This document shows positions 20,186-30,872 of a stretch of 64,000 nt of DNA, one piece after another. The notes below the pieces were generated by a model. The model saw nothing but the letters and a program-made list of their open reading frames with translations. It did not search any database and was not told the origin of the DNA. A program made the position numbers and the translations under genes. The stretch's first letter is position 1; every line of letters starts with the position of its first letter. Source of the DNA: an uncultured Neokomagataea sp. (GTDB lineage Bacteria; Pseudomonadota; Alphaproteobacteria; Acetobacterales; Acetobacteraceae); contig NZ_CAMKWA010000002.1 of the NCBI RefSeq assembly GCF_946476835.1, forward strand, positions 1 through 64,000, read 5' to 3'.

Positions 20186-21208
20186 ATGGACAAGACCAAA
20201 GCACTTGAAGGCGCACTCAGCCAGATCGAACGCGCATTCGGTAAAGGCTCGATCATGCGCATGGGCCAGCGCCCTAAAGAGCAAGCTGACGTTATTTCAA
20301 CCGGCTCTCTCGGCCTTGATATTGGCCTCGGCATCGGTGGCCTACCACGTGGCCGTATCGTCGAAATCTATGGCCCCGAAAGCTCCGGCAAAACCACTCT
20401 AGCCCTGCATGTTCTAGCAGAAGCGCAGAAAAAAGGCGGAACAGTCGCCTTCATTGATGCCGAACACGCACTTGACCCCGGCTACGCCCAAAAGCTCGGC
20501 GTCAATATTGATGACCTACTCCTCAGCCAACCGGATGCAGGTGAGCAAGCGCTCGAAATTGCAGACACACTTGTCCGTTCTGGCGCTGTAGACGTGCTCG
20601 TGGTGGACTCAGTGGCCGCCCTCGTACCACGCGCTGAACTTGAAGGTGATATGGGTGACAGCCATGTCGGCCTACATGCTCGCCTCATGAGCCAAGCTCT
20701 CCGTAAGCTAACCGGCACCGTTTCCCGCTCGAACACACTGGTCATCTTCCTGAACCAGATCCGCATGAAAATTGGCGTCATGTTCGGCAACCCAGAAACG
20801 ACGACAGGCGGCAACGCGCTCAAATTCTATTCATCCATCCGTATGGATATCCGCCGCATTGGCTCGATTAAAGACAAGGACGAAGTCGTCGGGAATCAGA
20901 CCCGCGTCAAAGTTGTCAAAAACAAAATGGCACCTCCATTCCGTCAGGTCGAATTCGACATTATGTACGGCGAAGGCGTCAGCAAAATGGGCGAACTGCT
21001 CGACCTTGGCGTAAAGGCCAACATTGTCGAAAAATCTGGCGCATGGTTCTCTTTTGATAGCCAACGCATCGGACAAGGCCGCGAAAACGCTAAGCAATTC
21101 CTCCGAAACAACACCGAAATGGCCGACGAAATTGAACGCCGCATCCGCGCGCAATCCGGCATTGTCGCTGAGGCAATGCTGACCTCACCTGAGCCAGACG
21201 CCGAATAA
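20186..21208 (+). CDS. recA: Recombinase A
   Basis: [27 protein letters not shown]...[16 protein letters not shown]. Confidence 0.98.
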   Translation: MDKTKALEGALSQIERAFGKGSIMRMGQRPKEQADVISTGSLGLDIGLGIGGLPRGRIVEIYGPESSGKTTLALHVLAEAQKKGGTVAFIDAEHALDPGYAQKLGVNIDDLLLSQPDAGEQALEIADTLVRSGAVDVLVVDSVAALVPRAELEGDMGDSHVGLHARLMSQALRKLTGTVSRSNTLVIFLNQIRMKIGVMFGNPETTTGGNALKFYSSIRMDIRRIGSIKDKDEVVGNQTRVKVVKNKMAPPFRQVEFDIMYGEGVSKMGELLDLGVKANIVEKSGAWFSFDSQRIGQGRENAKQFLRNNTEMADEIERRIRAQSGIVAEAMLTSPEPDAE

Positions 21209-21222
21209 AACGCTAAAACAAA

Positions 21223-21246
21223 GGGCGCTTACCCAAGTAAGCGCCC
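21223..21246. terminator. Shared terminator of convergent recA and hrcA
   Basis: GGGCGCTTAC-CCAA-GTAAGCGCCC; the hrcA stop lies within the hairpin. Confidence 0.75.
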
Positions 21247-22299
21247 CACCAAACGAGCCGTATAATCTACAACAGGCACAATCCGCCCATAGTTCAAACG
21301 GGTCGGCCCAATCACACCAATCGCCCCGACAATACGCTGGGCATCATTACGGGCAGGCGCCACAATCATCGACATGCCCGACATGCCGAACATCCCGCTT
21401 TCACTACCAATAAATATACGTACCCCATCGGAATCCGCCGCTATATTAAGCAATTCCAACATCGTGTCTTGCGTTTCCAACTGCTCAAACAATAAGCGGA
21501 TAGTCGTTAAACGCTCCAGCTCCGTAACATCTGCAAGCAGCTTACTTTGACCACGTACAAAGAGCGTGCCCGCATCAGCGTCCCACGTGCCTAATCCACT
21601 TTCAATCATGGCTGCCGTCAATGCATCCAACTCATGCTGATTAGCCGCCATTTCAGCTCGAATACGCGCTTGCAACGTCCCGAGCGTTACCCCGCCCAAA
21701 TGTGCATTAAGATAATTTCCCGCCTCCACCAACGCAGAAGGCGGCAAACCAGCAGGCGTCTCAATAATACGATTTTCAACCTGACCATCAGCCCCCACGA
21801 GAATAACCAAAGCACGGCCATTCCCAAGCGGCACAAACTCAATATGCTTCAAAGAAGCATCGGCCTTGGGCGCCAAAACCAACCCTGCCCCCGAGGACAA
21901 ACCCGACAACATCGTGGAAGCATCTGCCAGAATATCTTGGTACGACCGCCCATGCACATCTAACCGCTGATCAATGCTTGCCTGATCTTCTGCCGTCAAA
22001 GAGCCAAATTGCACTAACCCTTCAACCCAAAGGCGCACCCCCTTTTCCGTTGGTAAACGCCCGGCAGACACATGAGGGCTAAACAACAAACCCGCCCGCG
22101 CCAAATCCGCCATGACATTACGGATCGTCGCCGGAGAGAGCGCAGGCTGCAAACGCTGGGACAATGTACGGCTGCCAATCGGTTCCCCCGTCTCAACATA
22201 TTCCGCAACGATTTCACGTAAAATAGCGGCCTCACGCTCCCCCAACCCAGACGGAAAGGCCGTAGACGTACGCAGGAATGGAGGATTACGCCCGACCAT
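21229..22299 (-). CDS. hrcA: Heat-inducible transcription repressor HrcA
   Basis: AAILREIVAEYVETGEPIGSRTLSQRLQPALSPATIRNVMADLARAGLL; C-terminal GAIGVIGPTRLNYGRIVPVVDYTARLV. Confidence 0.96.
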   Translation of the reverse strand: MVGRNPPFLRTSTAFPSGLGEREAAILREIVAEYVETGEPIGSRTLSQRLQPALSPATIRNVMADLARAGLLFSPHVSAGRLPTEKGVRLWVEGLVQFGSLTAEDQASIDQRLDVHGRSYQDILADASTMLSGLSSGAGLVLAPKADASLKHIEFVPLGNGRALVILVGADGQVENRIIETPAGLPPSALVEAGNYLNAHLGGVTLGTLQARIRAEMAANQHELDALTAAMIESGLGTWDADAGTLFVRGQSKLLADVTELERLTTIRLLFEQLETQDTMLELLNIAADSDGVRIFIGSESGMFGMSGMSMIVAPARNDAQRIVGAIGVIGPTRLNYGRIVPVVDYTARLVGRLLG

Positions 22300-22534
22300 G
22301 ACATGCCCTTAAATAGCAGAGTAGTGAACAGCACGATGATAACATCATAATACCTTTCTACCACTAGGGGCCGGCCAATGAATTTTACATGAGAATTACC
22401 ATAAGCAATAAAAACGCGTCGTTTTTTCCGTAACGCTCCCCCCATCATATACCATGCACACAGCCTGTAAGCTTGCTAACGGATATGAAAGCACTTCACA
22501 TCATGAAGCCCTCGAAACATCGAAAGACTATACC

Positions 22535-23227
22535 ATGCGAATGATCGGCCTTATCGGTGGCATGAGTTGGGAAAGCTCTGCAGAATATTACCGTATTCTC
22601 AATCAAGGCATCCGTGCTCAACGCGGCCCAACAGCTTCCGCCAAATGCCTCCTCTGGTCATTCGATTTTTCAGATATCGAAACCCTTCAACACCAGAACG
22701 ACTGGGACAGTCTTAGCGCGCATATGATTGATGCGGCTCAACATCTCGAACGTTCTGGTGCTGAAATACTGCTGATCTGTACCAATACAATGCACAAAGT
22801 GGCACCAGCCATTCAATCAGCCATCAGCATACCACTCATTCACATTGCAGACCCTACAGCAGAACGCATTAAAGCCGCCCGCCTACGAACCGTTGGCCTT
22901 TTGGGAACAGCGTTCACCATGGAACAAGATTTCTACAAAGGGCGCTTAACACAGCACCACGATTTGAACGTTCTTATCCCCAATGATGAGGACCGCGCCA
23001 CCGTCCACCGTATTATCTATAGCGAACTCGTTGCTGGGCAGATCACTGATGAATCCCGCACTGCATACCGGGAAATTATCGCAAAACTTGTGAACGCAGG
23101 CGCAGAAGCCATTATTTTAGGTTGCACAGAAATCATGCTGCTTGTCCGCCCAGAAGACAGTACCGTGCCACTGTTTGATACAACCGAACTCCATGCCAAA
23201 GCCGCAATTGAAGCTGCCCTTACATAG
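22535..23227 (+). CDS. Aspartate/glutamate racemase family protein
   Basis: MIGLIGGMSWESSAEYYRILNQGIR; LICTNTMHKVAPAI; IILGCTEIMLLV. Confidence 0.9.
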   Translation: MRMIGLIGGMSWESSAEYYRILNQGIRAQRGPTASAKCLLWSFDFSDIETLQHQNDWDSLSAHMIDAAQHLERSGAEILLICTNTMHKVAPAIQSAISIPLIHIADPTAERIKAARLRTVGLLGTAFTMEQDFYKGRLTQHHDLNVLIPNDEDRATVHRIIYSELVAGQITDESRTAYREIIAKLVNAGAEAIILGCTEIMLLVRPEDSTVPLFDTTELHAKAAIEAALT

Positions 23228-23308
23228 TCCATAATGCCGTACCTCGCGGCCAATATCCCTTCGCCCTGTTTCCCTCACGCCCGACATGCTCTAGACGCGA
23301 GGAAAACA

Positions 23309-24082
23309 ATGACAGGAACGCCTCCCGTGAGCCAAACACCCGATACAGCCCTTTCTGCCGCGCTTTCTGCCCGCCGCCCCTCTGGCCGTGCCGCTGATGA
23401 AAACCGCCCCGTCACCATCGAACTCGGCTTTGCTCGCCATGCGGAAGGCTCAGCCCTCATCCGCGTTGGCGGAACGGAAGTTCTGTGCACCGCATCACTG
23501 GAGGACCGCGTACCGCCGTTCCTGCGCAACAAAGGCCAAGGCTGGATCACGGCTGAATACGGCATGCTACCACGCGCCACCCACACACGCGGCAACCGTG
23601 AAGCCGCTAAAGGCAAACAATCCGGCCGCACACAAGAAATCCAACGTCTCATTGGCCGTGCCCTACGCGCCTGCGTTGACCTGAAGAAACTTGGTGAACG
23701 CACCATCACAATCGATTGTGATGTTCTGAACGCCGATGGCGGCACGCGCTGCGCTTCCATCACCGGTGCATGGGTTGCGCTGGCCATTGCTCTAAAAAAA
23801 GCGAACCTCTCCAAAGCACTGACAGCACAAGTTGCTGCTGTCTCCTGCGGCTTGACCAAAGCGGGTCCTGTTCTTGACCTAGACTACGTCGAAGACAGCA
23901 GCGCACAAGCAGACACAAACTTCGTCCTGACCTCCAAAGGCGGTATCGTCGAAATCCAAGGTACAGCCGAAGAATCTCCGTTTGAAGAAACAGAATTCTT
24001 CGAACTGCTTCGCCTTGCCAAAATCGGTACGAGCACCTTGTTCACCGCTCAAAATGCCGCGTTGGAACAGCATAATGGCTAA
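23309..24082 (+). CDS. rph: Ribonuclease PH
   Basis: [70 protein letters not shown]. Confidence 0.97.
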   Translation: MTGTPPVSQTPDTALSAALSARRPSGRAADENRPVTIELGFARHAEGSALIRVGGTEVLCTASLEDRVPPFLRNKGQGWITAEYGMLPRATHTRGNREAAKGKQSGRTQEIQRLIGRALRACVDLKKLGERTITIDCDVLNADGGTRCASITGAWVALAIALKKANLSKALTAQVAAVSCGLTKAGPVLDLDYVEDSSAQADTNFVLTSKGGIVEIQGTAEESPFEETEFFELLRLAKIGTSTLFTAQNAALEQHNG

Positions 24083-24683
24083 CACCCGCACCTTAGAAAA
24101 AGGCGCCAAGATCGTTCTTGCCAGCCATAATACTGGCAAGCTACGCGAATTCTCTATGCTCTTGGCCGAAACAGGCATCACCGTCATCTCTGCTGCGTCC
24201 CTCAACCTCCCTGAGCCGGACGAAACGGCGGACAGCTTTGAGGGCAACGCCGCCATTAAGGCGCTCGCCGCAGCACAGGCATCAGGGTTGCCGGCATTAG
24301 CCGATGATTCTGGCTTCTGTGTTTCAGCGCTCGATGGGCAGCCTGGCATTTATTCCGCGCGTTGGGGCGGGCCACAAAAAGATATGCACATCGCCATGAA
24401 CCGTGTGCATACCGAAACCGGCAATAACCCAGATCGCTCAGCCTCTTTCGTCGCCGTACTCTGCCTCGCATGGCCCGACGGCGAAACACGCTTGGTCCGT
24501 GGCGAATGTCACGGCCGCACGATCTGGCCCCCGCGCGGGGACCACGGCCACGGTTACGACCCGATGTTCGTACCCGATGGTGACACACGCAGCTTCGCTG
24601 AAATGCCCGAAAGCGAAAAAAATACCCTCAGCCATCGCGGCAAGGCGCTGGCCCTCTTCCTCAAGGAATGCGTGGCAAGCTAA
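24075..24683 (+). CDS. rdgB: XTP/dITP diphosphatase (RdgB/HAM1)
   Basis: [56 protein letters not shown]; overlaps rph. Confidence 0.96.
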   Translation: MANTRTLEKGAKIVLASHNTGKLREFSMLLAETGITVISAASLNLPEPDETADSFEGNAAIKALAAAQASGLPALADDSGFCVSALDGQPGIYSARWGGPQKDMHIAMNRVHTETGNNPDRSASFVAVLCLAWPDGETRLVRGECHGRTIWPPRGDHGHGYDPMFVPDGDTRSFAEMPESEKNTLSHRGKALALFLKECVAS

Positions 24684-24694
24684 TGCCCCTCAAC

Positions 24695-24730
24695 GCCAGA
24701 ACAGTACGCAACAAGACCTACTGTTCTGGC
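24695..24730 (+). terminator. Terminator hairpin after rdgB
   Basis: GCCAGAACAGTA ... TACTGTTCTGGC 12-bp stem. Confidence 0.65.
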
Positions 24731-24881
24731 ACTACTTTTCAACAATACCGCCCAGCACATAACGCCCCCGCAGAACTCATGCACAAGATTTAAAGGACGC
24801 TTCGCTGTCTTTATGGACTAAAGGTATGCGCAAAGAACATACCCATAGCGGCGTGGATACAACAGGCCCTCAGCGCCAATA

Positions 24882-26504
24882 TCACTCATGCAGACCCGGC
24901 GCTTCGCGGCCGGTCCGTGCCACGTACTCGCTATAGCCGCCTTCATAACGGTGCAAACCATCCGGCGTCACTTCCAGAACACGATTTGATAATGCCGCTA
25001 AGAAATGCCGATCATGGGACACAAACAACATTGTGCCTTCATAATCCTTCAACGCATTAATCAGCATTTCCTTCGTCGCTATGTCCAAATGGTTGGTCGG
25101 CTCATCCAAAACGAGGAAATTTGGCGGATCATACAGCATCAATGCCATCACAAGCCGCGCTTTCTCACCACCAGAAAGAACACTACAGACTTTATCGACA
25201 TCATCCCCGGAGAAGCCAAAGCCACCGGCCAATGAGCGCAATGCCCCCTGCCCTGCTTGCGGGAAGGCATTTTCCAGAACCTCAAAAACCGTTGAACTAC
25301 CATCCAAAAGATCCATGGCATGCTGGGCAAAATAACCCAGCTTCACACCACCACCAAGCGATACCGTGCCAGCATCCGGCTCCATCGTACCCGCTGCGAG
25401 CTTCAGCAGAGTGGACTTACCCGCACCGTTCACACCCAATACACAAATACGCTCTTGGCGCCGGATAAGCACATCCAGCCCCTGATAAATCACACGCTTA
25501 CCATAGCTTTTATCTACGCCACGCAAAGTCGCCACAGCATCGCCCGAACGCGGCGCCGGACGAAACGCAAAAGACAAGGCCTGACGGCGCTTGGGCGGTT
25601 CAACCCGGTCAATTTTATCAAGTTTCTTAACCCGACTTTGCACCTGCGCCGCATGGGATGCGCGCGCCTTAAAACGCTCAATAAAAGCTATTTCTTTCGC
25701 CAACATTGCTTGTTGACGCTCAAATTGAGCCTGCTGCTGCTTTTCATTCTGCGCACGCTGTTGCTCATAAAACTCGTAATCACCAGAGAAACTATTTAAC
25801 GCTCCTCCATCAATTTCAATCACTTTATTAATAATGCGGTTCATGAAAGCGCGATCATGAGAGGTCATGAGCAGTGCACCATCATAACCGCTCAAAAACT
25901 TCTCCAACCAAATCAGACTTTCAAGATCCAAATGGTTGCTCGGCTCATCAAGCAGCATCACATCAGGCTTCATCAGCAAAATACGCGCCAGAGCAACGCG
26001 CATTTTCCAACCACCAGACAAACGGCCAACGTCACCGTCCATCATCTCTTGTGAGAAGCCAAGACCATGCAAAATTTCACGCGCCCGACCATCGAGCGCA
26101 TAACCACCCAACTCTTCAAAACGCGCCTGAACTTCACCAAAGCGCTCTAAAATAGCCTCTAGCTCGTCCATACGTTCTGGGTCTGCCAAAGCCGCTTCTA
26201 AAGCCGCTAGTTCTGTCCCCGTTTCTGCAACTGGCCCAGCACCATCCATGACTTCCGCTACGGCACTACGGCCCTGCATCTCGCCGACATCTTGGTTGAA
26301 AAACCCAATGGAAACACCCCGGTCGACCAAAACCAACCCATCATCGGGCGCTTCCTGCCCCGTGATAAGACGGAAAAGGGTACTTTTCCCCGCACCATTC
26401 GGTCCCACTAGACCAATTTTCTCTCCTTTGAGAAGAGCCGCCGAAGCCTCAATGAAAATGACCCGATGGCCATTACGCTTACTAATATTATCGAGCCGAA
26501 TCAT
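24882..26504 (-). CDS. ABC-F family ATPase (Uup/YheS-like)
   Basis: Two NBDs with GPNGAGKST / GVNGAGKST, LSGGWKMRVALARILL, LSGGEKARLVMALML, DEPSNHLD and DEPTNHLD; no TM segments. Confidence 0.94.
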   Translation of the reverse strand: MIRLDNISKRNGHRVIFIEASAALLKGEKIGLVGPNGAGKSTLFRLITGQEAPDDGLVLVDRGVSIGFFNQDVGEMQGRSAVAEVMDGAGPVAETGTELAALEAALADPERMDELEAILERFGEVQARFEELGGYALDGRAREILHGLGFSQEMMDGDVGRLSGGWKMRVALARILLMKPDVMLLDEPSNHLDLESLIWLEKFLSGYDGALLMTSHDRAFMNRIINKVIEIDGGALNSFSGDYEFYEQQRAQNEKQQQAQFERQQAMLAKEIAFIERFKARASHAAQVQSRVKKLDKIDRVEPPKRRQALSFAFRPAPRSGDAVATLRGVDKSYGKRVIYQGLDVLIRRQERICVLGVNGAGKSTLLKLAAGTMEPDAGTVSLGGGVKLGYFAQHAMDLLDGSSTVFEVLENAFPQAGQGALRSLAGGFGFSGDDVDKVCSVLSGGEKARLVMALMLYDPPNFLVLDEPTNHLDIATKEMLINALKDYEGTMLFVSHDRHFLAALSNRVLEVTPDGLHRYEGGYSEYVARTGREAPGLHE

Positions 26505-26702
26505 GGGACCTCAAACACGGAACACAAACTATCCCGCCCCCAAACCATGCTCAGCCCTATACAGCAAGGCAAAGTTTGCCTCAGCGAAAAGCGAAACACC
26601 GCGCCATCATGGCCGTTTTCCTCGCCTCCCCCACAAAGCACTACCTATCAGACCGCACACTGACAAAGCTGAGACCATCAACGCACGGCTTCTAACGCAT
26701 TA

Positions 26703-26742
26703 CGGCAGGTGGTCAAAAGTTTACACTTCTCACCACCTGCCG
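26703..26742. terminator. Hairpin between the Hint-domain gene and the ABC-F gene
   Basis: CGGCAGGTGG ... CCACCTGCCG 10-bp stem. Confidence 0.45.
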
Positions 26743-26841
26743 CACAGCGAATACATTATAGTGGCACGGTCATGCCTGAATTTCAGCGCCACATAACGGC
26801 ACCTTCAACCATGACCAAGCGCACATCACATCGTTAAAGAA

Positions 26842-28672
26842 TTATGCACGCTCTTGAGCCAGCTCTTCTTCTGCCACGATGTAATCAACCGTCTGGATCT
26901 TGAGGCTCAGAATAGCATGATCCTCTGGGTTCGGACGGTTCAATGGCAACAATGCATTACCCGTCGTCCAGCGCATGTCTGATTGCAGATCAAGATTATT
27001 CCAACCCTCAAGGTCTGCCATCTCACGATGCGCTGTAACAGGCGTTCTGGCATTCCACTCAAAGATGGAAATATCGCTAATACCCACACCAAGCTGGCGG
27101 CGGTCATCCCAGAATGCCCCTACGATATCACATGGGCGAGACGCACGAGACATAATGCGCACAGCCTTCACATCACCCGGCAGCATGAAAACAGCGTGAC
27201 CATTCGTCTCACGCAGCTTTTGCAGAACCAAACCCGTATCCGTCTGCAAGAACACGCCTACATCCTGCGTCAAACGTGGTGCTTGCTCTTGTGACGCAAG
27301 ACCATTCTGAACAGCACGCTGCTCAATATCACGGAAAATCGGCTCAACAAACTCTGGGCTCGTGCTCAGCGGCGCAGCAGCATCCTGCTCCCAAGACTTA
27401 CCCTTGCGAGCAAAGAAATGGATATTACCGTCATGGAATGATGAACGATTACCCGTATCCAAGTAGCTTTCCGTCAACATGCCATTCGCCATGATCACAG
27501 AATGATTAGCCGTCTCAACGTGATAGTAATCGTAAGAGGAAACGCTCTTGTCGTAGAAGACCGAACGAGCATTCACGAGCATTCACGAGCATACGTGCTG
27601 GCACGAACTTACCTTCGAACAAGAAACAGTGCTCAGAGGTCACCAGAAGATCCTTAGACGGAACACCTTCTGCAATCGCGTCCTTCAGGATACGAACCGG
27701 GCAGCCCGCTTGATCATTCGCAAGATGCGCCTGAACCGTATTCCGTGCGGTGCCAACCCACGTTACCTTGTCAGTAACTGGCTTACCATCAACAAAAACC
27801 GTGATCTCGTCACCAACACTCAGGTCCTCAACAGCGACATCACTGCCCGGTGTCCGGATCATGCTTCCTGCTAAGAAGCAGGTGATAACACCGCCATTCC
27901 CATCAGACTGCGTAAACGTACGCGTATACCCCGGTGACGGTAGGAAACCCAATGGATCAAGACGCACTGCACGCCCTGTATCACGCAGGCCAAAAACATC
28001 TCCACGCAGATTAACTGAACGACCAACACCAACCTGAGTGAGCCCAGGAATGCCAACAGCAGCACCGTCACCAATCGTTGTCGTATTGGAGGCGATGTCA
28101 TAATACGCTTGAATTTGACGTGCCTGAGGGAAGTCCATGACAAAATTGGCAGGAACCTTCGTTGTCGCATTACCAGAAGCATCGACGAAGCTCACAGGAA
28201 CGTTGAACACACCTGCTGACACACCTGTCGGTTCAACCGTAATCTGACCACCAGCAGTACCCACAACAATATTATTGCTCACCGCCGCGTTTGCAACACC
28301 ACCACGCAAATCCAGAATACCACCATTAATAGTAATCTGCGTTCTAGACTGGCCGCTTAGAACACCACCACCGATTTGCGCCGTAGCTCCATTCTGAATA
28401 AGCAATGATGAAAGAGTATTTATATTTCCAAGACTATTGGAAAGATTAACAACAACTGGGTCTCCACTTGGTGTGTTGCCATTTTTCGTAACAATGATGC
28501 GTTGAAGGTTATTCAAACCACGCACAAAACCAAAATCACCACTGCTGTAAACCGTAGCCACACCAGACTGAAGACTATATTGAGCCTGCGCCAAAGTTTT
28601 TCTTCCAGACAGGAACGCGCCGAAGCAGATTGTGTTTACTAAAAAAACCATACCGATCGCAATCGGATACAA
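26842..28672 (-). pseudogene. Hint (hedgehog/intein-like) domain secreted protein, interrupted by a 10-bp tandem duplication frameshift
   Basis: ORF 27515..28672 encodes a beta-repeat-like passenger plus CFLAGSMIRTPGSDVAVEDLSVGDEI; ORF 26842..27582 continues the Hint/C-terminal part (HSVIMANGMLTESYLDTGNRSSF). Deleting one copy of ATTCACGAGC joins the frames as ...PARMLVNARSVFYDKSV... Confidence 0.85.
27565..27592. repeat. Tandem repeat, 10-bp unit x 2.8 copies (ACGAGCATTC)
   Basis: acgagcattc acgagcattc acgagcat. Confidence 0.97.
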
Positions 28673-28910
28673 TCAAATAATTTTTACTAACTACATTAAT
28701 TTGAAATATTACCTTTAAGTAAAAGGTAACAAATAATAAAACATTCAATTGAAATGTTTTGAACTTATTTAAGTTTATGAGTTAACTTTAAATGATAAAC
28801 TGTTTAAATATATAAATGTTATTAACAATAATGTTTTTATTACCAAACCCTAACTTCCGACCAGAAAGTGAAACACTCTGATTTTTCAAAATAGCGTCAT
28901 GATCAGCGCC

Positions 28911-29715
28911 TTATAACAGCGCCAGAAAAGCATCAACGGCCCCATTGCGGTAATGCTCTTTGTGACACACACCAAAGAGCGGACGCCCCCCTAAATCAAA
29001 CGGCACCGAGTACAAACGCCCAGCACGCAGGGCCGAATCAACAACAAACGATGACAAAGCACTCACCCCACACCCATCCTCAACAGCCGTACGAACACTT
29101 TCATTCGACGGTAGTACAAACGAAACATCCAACTCCTCATCACAAACCCCTTCACGCACCAAAGCCGCCTTTAAAGAGGAGCGCGTCCCTGATCCTTCCT
29201 CACGCATGACCCACCGTGCACGGCGCAACCACTCCGCATCCACACAAGGCTCGTTCTGTACCAAAATCAGACGGTCCTCCCCAACTGCCCACTGAGCCAA
29301 AGCCGGATGTTCCACTCGGCCTTCCACAATTCCCAGGTCAACACGCCCCTCCAAAACATGCTGGGCCGCCTGCTGCGTATTTCCTTGTAAAACCTCCACA
29401 ATTATCTGCGGATAACGCTCCCGAAACGCCGTTAAAACACGCGGAAGCCAATACCCCGCGATAGTTTGACTAGCGACCACGCGCAGCACTCCCCGGCGCA
29501 AACCACTGAATTCGGCCAACACCTGTTCAGCCCTCTCAGCCCGCGCAACCACAGCCAGCGCCTCTTGCAAAAAAGCTCCACCAACCTCCGTCAGACGAAT
29601 TCCTCGTCCAACACGATGAAACAGCGGATTGCGTCATATGCAGCGCCTGCGCCGCTGCCGTCATATGTTCACGCTCAGCCACAGCGATGAACACGCGTAG
29701 TTGTTCCAGTGTCAT
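28911..29715 (-). pseudogene. LysR-family regulator (YeiE-like), interrupted: HTH N-terminus and effector domain in different frames
   Basis: N-part MTLEQLRVFIAVAEREHMTAAAQALHMTQSAVS (ORF 29536..29739); C-part PLFHRVGRGIRLTEVGGAFLQEA... continuing into ORF 28911..29570. Missing codons between SAVS and PLFHR. Confidence 0.85.
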
Positions 29716-29820
29716 GCTGCACTCCCGGAAAATCATCATAAAAATCGATTGGAATCATCACAATGATGCGTTGGAATAATGATTTACTCTCCCTGTATCC
29801 TGCACACAAGGAGACAGCCA

Positions 29821-30852
29821 ATGCATCAACACGCCACACCGTGCATCTCGCGCACGCCACAGCTTTTACCCGGTATCGTACTCTGCCTTTTAGTCACCGG
29901 CGGCGCATATTCCTTGGCAAAAGCAGAACATCTTTTGTTTCATTACTCTGGCATTGAAGCCATGAACTTGGCCATCCTCATCGGCGCTGCCACACAGCAC
30001 ATCATCAAGGCACCTCCACAAACAGAGAGTGGTATCCTTTTCTGCGCCAAGCCCATACTTGAAGCCGCCATCCTGCTGCTCGGGGCTTCCATGAGCTTAT
30101 CGACTTTACAACACGCTAGCCCTTATCTTCTTGTCGGTATTCTAGCCCTCGTGACCATCACATTAAGCTTGGGCCTCACTATCGGACTAACCCTCAAACT
30201 TCCCTTTTCACAAGCAGCCTTGATTGCATGCGGCAACGCCATCTGCGGGAATTCCGCCATTGTCGCAGTTGCCCCTCTCCTCAAAGCTAAATCTTCTGAT
30301 ATTGCGGCCTGCATTACCTTCACGGCCCTTTTGAGCATCATCGTCGTGCTCGCTCTGCCATTATGCGCACCATTTTTGGGCATGAATGCACACGCCTATG
30401 GCATTTTTGCCGGACTTATTGTCTACGCCGTTCCACAAGTCATCGCCGCTACACACCCTATCGGATTAACAGCGATGCAAACCGGAATGTTCGTCAAACT
30501 TGGGCGCGTTCTTTTACTAGGACCAGTATGCTGTGCGCTCGCTCTCATACACCGTCATCGCACCAACGCCCCAGAGCACATTTCTCTCGCGCGTCTTTTA
30601 CCATGGTATATTCCCGGATTTTTAATCCTTATGCTGTGCCGTTCCGCAGGATTAATCCCGGACCAAGCGCTTTCACCTTTGCAGCACAGCGCAACCTTCT
30701 TAACCGTCCTCGCCATGGCAGCACTAGGGTTGCGCATTAACGTCCACGCAGTCTTCCAAAACACACTAAAACTCTTAAGTGCCGCCACTCTTTCAGTCAT
30801 TACCCTCATAACCAGCGCATTACTTATAACGCACTGGCTCTACAGCACCTAA
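29821..30852 (+). CDS. YeiH/YadS family putative sulfate exporter-type membrane protein (UPF0324)
   Basis: AKPILEAAILLLGASMSLSTL; CGNAICGNSAIVAVAPLLKA; typical divergent pairing with a LysR gene. Confidence 0.87.
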   Translation: MHQHATPCISRTPQLLPGIVLCLLVTGGAYSLAKAEHLLFHYSGIEAMNLAILIGAATQHIIKAPPQTESGILFCAKPILEAAILLLGASMSLSTLQHASPYLLVGILALVTITLSLGLTIGLTLKLPFSQAALIACGNAICGNSAIVAVAPLLKAKSSDIAACITFTALLSIIVVLALPLCAPFLGMNAHAYGIFAGLIVYAVPQVIAATHPIGLTAMQTGMFVKLGRVLLLGPVCCALALIHRHRTNAPEHISLARLLPWYIPGFLILMLCRSAGLIPDQALSPLQHSATFLTVLAMAALGLRINVHAVFQNTLKLLSAATLSVITLITSALLITHWLYST

Positions 30853-30872
30853 ACCGATATACTGCGCAATAA

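Noticed and set aside
22014-22448. 144-aa minus ORF overlapping the hrcA 5' end
   Set aside because: Out-of-frame with hrcA; no recognisable motifs.
22300-22534. CIRCE element (TTAGCACTC-N9-GAGTGCTAA) near hrcA
   Set aside because: Motif not present; HrcA targets are presumably elsewhere in the genome.
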